Positions 7,107 through 10,906 of a stretch of DNA of 10,906 nt are shown here, piece by piece. Source of the stretch: an uncultured Bilophila sp. (GTDB lineage Bacteria > Desulfobacterota > Desulfovibrionia > Desulfovibrionales > Desulfovibrionaceae); the NCBI GenBank assembly GCA_959604115.1, contig CAUHBW010000095.1, forward strand, positions 1-10,906, in the 5' to 3' direction. The notes under the pieces were generated by a model. That model did no database searches and had not been told where the DNA came from. It saw only the letters and a list, made by a program, of their open reading frames with translations. Each line of letters opens with the position of its first letter. Within the stretch, counting starts at the first letter, position 1. The position numbers were made by a program, and so were the translations under genes.

Positions 7107-8510
7107 TTACCGCTTTACGGCCTCCCCGGCGAGGGGCTTGCCGTGCCATTCGCCCGTAAGCGTGCGGAGGAACCCGACGATCAGGTCGCGGTCGCCCTGC
7201 GGGATATCCATGCCCGACAGATAGACGCCCATAATGCGCACGGCTTCGTCCAGCGTGGTCACGGTGCCGTCATGCAGATAGGGAGCCGTCAGTTCGATAT
7301 TGCGCAGATTCGGAACCTTGAAGCGATGCAGGTCTTCGGCCTTGCCGGTAAAGCCCTTGAGGCCCTCGTCCGAACCAATCGGGTTGCCGCGATCCGCGAA
7401 GTAATCCTTCTTGAGGTCCATATATTCAAAGGACTGCCCGCCCGCGGACTTGCCGACGTGGCAGCTCGAACAGCGGTACATCTTGAAGCGCTGGTAGCCC
7501 TCGACTTCCTTGACGGTCATCGCCTTATCGTCGCCCTTGAGCCACTTGTCGAAGCGGCTGTTCGGGGTGATCAGCGTCTTCTCGTATTCGGCGATGGCGT
7601 CGGTGACGTTCTTGCCGTTCCAGCCGTCGGGATAGACGGCGGCGAAGGCGGCGGTCAGCTCGGCGTCCTGCGCGAGCTTGGCGCAGATTTCGTCCCAATC
7701 CTTGCTTCCCATTTCAATGGGATTCATGGGCGGCCCGCCGGCCTGTTCCTGCAAATCGGCGGCGCGTCCGTTCCAGAACTGCTTTACGTTGAAGGCGGCG
7801 TTGAACATGGTGGGCGCGTTGATGTCGCCGAACTGCCCGCGGATGCCTTCCGCGAAACGCTTGTTGTCCGTCCCGGCCTTGCCGTAGTCGTGACAGGTCT
7901 GACAGGCGACCGTATTGTCGCCGGAAAGCCGCTTGTCGGCGAACAGCTTTTCGCCGAGAGCCACCTTGGCGGCGTTGACTGGAAGCGCGTTCGGCAGGGG
8001 CTGCAACGGTTCGTCGGCATGCTGCGGCGCGGCGAGGCCCGTGGCGTAATGGGCGGCGCGGGACGCCTTCACCCAGTCGAGGATGGCTGCCTTGTCGTCG
8101 GAGGAAACCCGGCTGCCCCAGTGCACCGCCGTGAACTTCGCGGGCGGCATGGTTTCGTTGGTGATCACCCATTCCATCTTGGCGAGCGTGGCTTCACCGA
8201 CGGGCTTGTCCTTCGCGGCCTCGACCAGTTCGAGGTTCAGGTCCATGGCCCGAAGCCCGTCCTTGAAGTCCTTCTCGATGATTTCCTTGATCCCCGGAAT
8301 CTTGGCGTAGAACGGCAGATCGTAGTTCCGGGAATGGCACGCCATGCACTTGTCCATCACGATGCCGGACACCTTGGAAAACTTTTCCAATTGCGGATGG
8401 TTGGGGGGCATCGTCTGGTCGGCGCCGATGCTCTCGCTCAGGGCGCCGCCTGCCGCTACGGAAGCCGCCAGCACGCAACTGGCCACCAACAGGGCGGAAC
8501 GGGTTCTCAT
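7107..8510 (-). CDS. Trihaem cytochrome c peroxidase (YhjA/QPO-like), periplasmic
   Basis: This 467-residue exported protein is predicted to reduce hydrogen peroxide to water with electrons from the quinol pool or a cytochrome. A signal peptide occupies about residues 1-24. A haem-binding domain follows with CMACH (55-59), LPFYAKIPG and a candidate Met ligand in TMPP (Met121). The di-haem peroxidase part has CQTCH (203-207), FWNGRA with Trp246, NPIEM with the likely catalytic Glu266, then CSSCH (347-351), PYLHDG with His413, and Met427 as probable ligand of the electron-transfer haem. The spacing parallels Pseudomonas CcpA, but the residue at the distal-His position of the peroxidatic haem is Ile223, and no His occurs between His207 and His351. 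The trihaem layout matches E. coli YhjA (Ccp) and quinol peroxidases. GAGGAG before ATG supports the start. It has its own promoter and terminator. Confidence 0.93.
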   Translation of the reverse strand: MRTRSALLVASCVLAASVAAGGALSESIGADQTMPPNHPQLEKFSKVSGIVMDKCMACHSRNYDLPFYAKIPGIKEIIEKDFKDGLRAMDLNLELVEAAKDKPVGEATLAKMEWVITNETMPPAKFTAVHWGSRVSSDDKAAILDWVKASRAAHYATGLAAPQHADEPLQPLPNALPVNAAKVALGEKLFADKRLSGDNTVACQTCHDYGKAGTDNKRFAEGIRGQFGDINAPTMFNAAFNVKQFWNGRAADLQEQAGGPPMNPIEMGSKDWDEICAKLAQDAELTAAFAAVYPDGWNGKNVTDAIAEYEKTLITPNSRFDKWLKGDDKAMTVKEVEGYQRFKMYRCSSCHVGKSAGGQSFEYMDLKKDYFADRGNPIGSDEGLKGFTGKAEDLHRFKVPNLRNIELTAPYLHDGTVTTLDEAVRIMGVYLSGMDIPQGDRDLIVGFLRTLTGEWHGKPLAGEAVKR

Positions 8511-8525
8511 CTTGCTCTCTCCTCG

Positions 8526-8618
8526 TCAAAAATGATGATGCAAACGTTTCCTCTCACTTGATTGCGTATTTTTGGACAAATAAAAGGAAATGTCAATACT
8601 AACAATAATCATTTTTGA
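8526..8618 (-). promoter_or_regulatory. Paired inverted operator candidates flanking the peroxidase promoter
   Basis: TCAAAAATGAT occurs on the plus strand at 8526-8536 and as its exact reverse complement at 8608-8618. One copy lies just before the ribosome site and the other just upstream of the -35 element, so they bracket the promoter with 71 bases between them. Each copy is itself a dyad (TCA-N4-TGA). Such an arrangement suits a regulator that binds two sites. The regulator is not identified; the upstream copy also overlaps a Fur-like AATAATCATT stretch. Confidence 0.4.
8568..8596 (-). promoter_or_regulatory. Predicted sigma-70 promoter of the peroxidase gene
   Basis: On the minus strand a perfect TTGACA (8596-8591) is followed after 17 bases by AAAAAT (8573-8568, 4 of 6 to the -10 consensus) in an AT-rich stretch unlike the surrounding GC-rich DNA. 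Transcription would begin near 8561, about 50 bases before the start codon. A second possible -10, TATAAT at 8680-8675, has no recognisable -35. Confidence 0.6.
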
Positions 8619-8764
8619 TAAACGCTTTCCCCACAAAAAAGCCTGGGAGAAAACACCACAACAAAGTGAAATTCATTATAAAACGCGTTTTGCCTTCTCC
8701 GCGTCATGCGCCATTTCATGCCGAACGCTGTAGAACACATCCTCTGCATCAGACGGAAGGCCAT

Positions 8765-8800
8765 AAAAAAGACACCCTCCCGGTCCCGCCGGAGCGTGTC
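8765..8800 (-). terminator. Rho-independent terminator downstream of the small unknown gene
   Basis: On the minus strand GACAC (8800-8796) pairs with GTGTC (8775-8771), and after one G-G mismatch the stem continues as CTCC with GGAG, closing a GC-rich loop. Six Ts follow directly (8770-8765). It lies 58 bases after the stop at 8859 and separates that gene, and probably the response regulator upstream of it, from the peroxidase gene. The rest of the 8511-8858 gap holds only the peroxidase promoter region and no supported gene. Confidence 0.85.
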
Positions 8801-8858
8801 CTTTGCCATCCCGCCGCCGCGTTTGACGACGGGCCGCCCGCCGCAATTCGGCGACGGC

Positions 8859-9197
8859 TCAATCCCTGTCCCGATCCGCGGCGTCCCGCCCCATGTCCCC
8901 GAACAATTCCCGATACTCCGCATCGTAGTCTTCGGCGGCCAGACGGCTCGGCCGTTCCGCCGCGCCGCTTTTCGCATGGACGAGCGAAGGCACGGCGTCC
9001 GCAACGTCGTTGAATCCGTCCCGCGTATACGACACCTCCACGGCCCGCCCGTTCCGCCAGAACCGGCAGATGACGGGATACGTCTCGTCGGGGTTCCTGA
9101 TCACGTCGCAGACCATGCCGTATCCGTAGGCGACGTCCAACACGCTGTCTCCGGCGATGAAGCTCATACGCACCCTTCCGTTTTGCGCGCGAACCAT
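8859..9197 (-). CDS. Small unrecognised protein, compact beta-rich fold likely
   Basis: This protein of about 112 residues has no family I can name. Its core, IAGDSVLDVAYGYGMVCDVIRNPDETYPVICRFWRNGRAVEVSYTRDGF...PSLVH, resembles short phage- and island-borne proteins of the pattern 'GD.V.D...G.G.V..I....YPV...F..G....Y..DG....PSL.H', probably a small beta barrel. The C-terminal 45 residues are hydrophilic and end in an Asp/Arg-rich tail. There is no signal peptide or membrane segment. The start at 9197 is preferred because GAGAGG lies six bases upstream; 9215 and 9167 are alternatives, and homologues of this pattern would fit 9167 best. It begins 54 bases after the response-regulator stop with no terminator between, so the two may be co-transcribed. 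A strong terminator follows. Confidence 0.65.
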   Translation of the reverse strand: MVRAQNGRVRMSFIAGDSVLDVAYGYGMVCDVIRNPDETYPVICRFWRNGRAVEVSYTRDGFNDVADAVPSLVHAKSGAAERPSRLAAEDYDAEYRELFGDMGRDAADRDRD

Positions 9198-9251
9198 TCC
9201 GCACCTCTCTCCCATACGGCCTTCCGCCGGAAAAGAAAATCCCTGAGAACG

Positions 9252-10571
9252 TCAGGCGTCACCGAGTTCCTTGCGCTTGCGCCAGAGCGTCACCGTATTG
9301 ATCCCGAGCAGTTCGGCGGCCTGCTCCATGCTGACGCCGAGCGCGAGCACCCGCCGGATGTGTTCGGCCTCCACTTCCCGCAGGGTCGGGATGCGTTTTT
9401 CTCCGGACGGCTCCCCGCTCCCGGACAGCGCGGGCGGCAGATCGGCGGGCGTGGCCTCCCGACCGGCGGCGAGCAGGGCCACCCGTTCCATGACGTTGCG
9501 GAGTTCCCGGACGTTGCCGGGCCACGAATAGGCCAGCAGCGCCCGCAAGACGGCCTGCGACACCGTGGGGGCCTGCCCGTACCGCGCGGCCGCCGCGCGC
9601 AGCAGCTTGGCGGCCAGCGGCGCGATGTCCTCGGGGCGTTCCCTGAGCGGCGGCACCACGCACTCGAACACGTTGAGCCGGTAATACAAGTCCTCACGGA
9701 ACGAGCCGTCCCGCATCATGGCGGCAAGGTTCCGGTTCGTCGCGGCGATGATGCGGACGTCGAGCCGGATCGGCTTGTTGTCGCCCACCCGCTCGATGAC
9801 CCTGTCCTCAAGGAAACGCAGCAGCTTGGCCTGCGCCGTGGCCGACAGTTCCCCGATCTCGTCGAGGAACAGCGTGCCGCCGTCCGCCAGCTCGAACTTG
9901 CCCTCCCGATCGCGGACCGCACCGGTGAAAGCACCCCGGACATGGCCGAAGACTTCGGACTCGAAAAGATTCTCCGCGATGGCCGTACACGTGACCTCGA
10001 TCAGCGGCTTGTCCGCCCGCGACGATCGCCGGTGGATGGCCCGCGCCAGTTCGGTCTTGCCCGATCCGGTTTCGCCGGACAGGAGCACGGTGGCCTCGCT
10101 CGGCGCGATCCGCTCCACAAGGGTCTGCAAGGCCAGCGATTTGCGCGAGGTCAACCCGTCGAACCAGTCCCCGGCTCCGGCCCGCAGACGCGCGTTGTCG
10201 CGCCGGAGCTCGACCAGCGTGGACACCTTGCGGACGAGGTGTTCCAGTTCTTCGGTGGTGAACGGTTTGGGCAGGTAATCGTAGGCCCCGGCCTTGATGG
10301 CGGACACGGCGTTCTCGTAGGAGGCAAAGGCGGTCATCACCACGCAGACGACGTCGGGATAACGGGCGCGCACATCCCGCACCAGTTCCACGCCGGACAT
10401 GCCTTCCATGCGCATGTCGGTCAACAGCATGTCCGCCGGTTTTTCCTCCAACGACTTCAAGGCGGCCTCGGCGCTCTCCGCTCCCACAGGCCGGCAGCCC
10501 ATCGCCTTCAGGCCAAGCATCAGCGTCCGCACGATTCCCGGATCGTCGTCCGCTACCAAAACTCGCAGCAT
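9252..10571 (-). CDS. NtrC-family sigma-54-dependent response regulator
   Basis: This 439-residue activator has the standard three-part NtrC layout. The receiver domain (about 1-118) has the acidic pocket D8/D9, phospho-acceptor Asp52, Thr80 and Lys102. The central AAA+ domain (about 138-370) has Walker A GETGSGKT (166-173), the sigma-54-contacting GAFTGA loop (213-218), Walker B GGTLFLDEIG (Asp237, Glu238), and WPGNVREL (350-357). A Fis-type helix-turn-helix (about 415-435, AAELLGINTVTLWRKRKEL) closes it. All key residues are present, so it should be active when phosphorylated. The frame is open for 79 further codons upstream, but the start at 10571 begins the receiver domain exactly and has AAGGAG six bases before it. 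No partner kinase lies in the window; it may be beyond the right edge. I saw no clear sigma-54 promoter here, so its targets are unknown. Confidence 0.95.
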   Translation of the reverse strand: MLRVLVADDDPGIVRTLMLGLKAMGCRPVGAESAEAALKSLEEKPADMLLTDMRMEGMSGVELVRDVRARYPDVVCVVMTAFASYENAVSAIKAGAYDYLPKPFTTEELEHLVRKVSTLVELRRDNARLRAGAGDWFDGLTSRKSLALQTLVERIAPSEATVLLSGETGSGKTELARAIHRRSSRADKPLIEVTCTAIAENLFESEVFGHVRGAFTGAVRDREGKFELADGGTLFLDEIGELSATAQAKLLRFLEDRVIERVGDNKPIRLDVRIIAATNRNLAAMMRDGSFREDLYYRLNVFECVVPPLRERPEDIAPLAAKLLRAAAARYGQAPTVSQAVLRALLAYSWPGNVRELRNVMERVALLAAGREATPADLPPALSGSGEPSGEKRIPTLREVEAEHIRRVLALGVSMEQAAELLGINTVTLWRKRKELGDA

Positions 10572-10606
10572 GGGGCACTCCTTGAGGGAAGGGAAAAAGA
10601 GGAATC

Positions 10607-10657
10607 GGGGGAGGGGGAACCTTTCTGGAGAAAAGTTCCCTCTCCTCTTCCCAAGAC
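10607..10657 (-). repeat. Repeat-derived hairpin in the response-regulator leader
   Basis: On the minus strand the head GTCTTGGGAAG (10657-10647) is followed by a hairpin: 10644-10629 pairs with 10626-10611 over 16 positions with one mismatch and one wobble, closing on a tiny loop. It ends about 28 bases before the ribosome binding site. The head is an exact inverted copy of 10848-10858, marking this as another, more diverged member of the G-rich family. Confidence 0.6.
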
Positions 10658-10844
10658 GTTCCTGTACGGATGACGGCCCCTGCCCTTCCCAAGCGACGGG
10701 CCGCACGGCATCCTCTCCGTTACCGCAAAAAACGCAAAAGACAAATCCCGAACTCTCCCCCTTCATGCAAGACCACCGCCGCTCTTCCCGCCCCAATCCC
10801 ATCAGCAAACGGAAAAAACCACGAGGAAGGATTCGATAAGGTCG

Positions 10845-10897
10845 AAAGTCTTGGGAAGGATGGGGGAGGGTTGGAGGGGGGGGGGGGGCCGGGGGGG
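10845..10897 (+). repeat. G-rich intergenic repeat, right-end copy
   Basis: AAAGTCTTGGGAAGG leads into G runs at 10862-10866, 10868-10870, 10876-10888 (thirteen Gs) and 10891-10897. It matches the left-end copy in inverse orientation. The stretch 10658-10844 between this repeat and the response-regulator leader contains no supported gene. The long G runs make the last 30 bases unreliable. Confidence 0.6.
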
Positions 10898-10906
10898 TGC
10901 TGTGTG

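Noticed and set aside
8475..8510. Lipobox-like VASC at residues 9-12 of the peroxidase
   Set aside because: Only eleven residues precede the Cys and a hydrophobic stretch continues after it, which fits an ordinary signal peptide better than a lipoprotein one.
6858..8561. 567-residue open frame on the plus strand opposite the peroxidase and mucR promoter regions
   Set aside because: It is the antisense shadow of the peroxidase gene, which has haem motifs, a signal peptide and a ribosome site; it also runs through that gene's terminator.
8609..8767. Short minus-strand frame of about 50 residues after the terminator at 8765-8800
   Set aside because: Its ATG directly follows the T run of a terminator with no ribosome site, and it runs into the peroxidase promoter region.
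8706..10673. 655-residue open frame on the plus strand opposite the response regulator
   Set aside because: It mirrors the regulator codons, is rich in His/Arg/Gly/Pro in a shadow-like manner, and crosses a terminator and the unknown gene.
10572..10808. 79-codon in-frame upstream extension of the response regulator
   Set aside because: It translates the repeat hairpin, has no ribosome site at its Met codons, and the receiver domain begins exactly at the start at 10571, which has AAGGAG.

Overview
The window looks like GC-rich chromosomal DNA of a sulfidogenic deltaproteobacterium, most likely Desulfovibrionaceae (Desulfovibrio/Bilophila-like). This is inferred from the anaerobic glpABC set, a Ros/MucR zinc-finger regulator outside the alphaproteobacteria, a multihaem periplasmic cytochrome, a sigma-54-dependent response regulator, and G-rich hairpin repeats between genes. 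No database search was possible. Both ends of the window run into the same G/C-homopolymer repeat family in opposite orientation, so the window may be one assembly contig that broke at repeats.

Layout. Positions 1-574 hold no convincing gene, but contain two copies of the G-rich repeat; the second combines a G-quadruplex motif with an overlapping long hairpin. A promoter (575-603) leads into a tight operon, glpA-glpB-glpC (663-4853, + strand), encoding the three-subunit anaerobic glycerol-3-phosphate dehydrogenase, closed by a strong terminator (4858-4891). Every later gene is on the minus strand and converges on that terminator. Reading from its right side these are: a small stand-alone GGDEF protein with a degenerate active site, a single-domain rhodanese, a MucR-type regulator, a trihaem cytochrome c peroxidase with its own promoter and terminator, a small unrecognised protein, and an NtrC-type response regulator (9252-10571) with a repeat-derived hairpin in its leader.

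How the genes work together. GlpABC oxidises glycerol 3-phosphate and passes electrons through FAD and Fe-S centres to the quinone pool. The trihaem peroxidase would use quinol or cytochrome electrons to reduce hydrogen peroxide in the periplasm; this is an inference. The remaining minus-strand genes are signalling or regulatory and show no obvious functional link to either enzyme. No complete new multi-gene system was identified. The best leads are: (1) the GGDEF protein, which lost the catalytic signature (GSDIF) but kept the RxxD inhibitory-site motif, suggesting a c-di-GMP receptor; (2) the peroxidase, in which the distal histidine of the peroxidatic haem is replaced by Ile; (3) an 11-bp inverted repeat bracketing the peroxidase promoter; (4) the G4/hairpin repeat family; and (5) a minus-strand RNA hairpin after mucR whose wobble pairs make it stable in only one strand.
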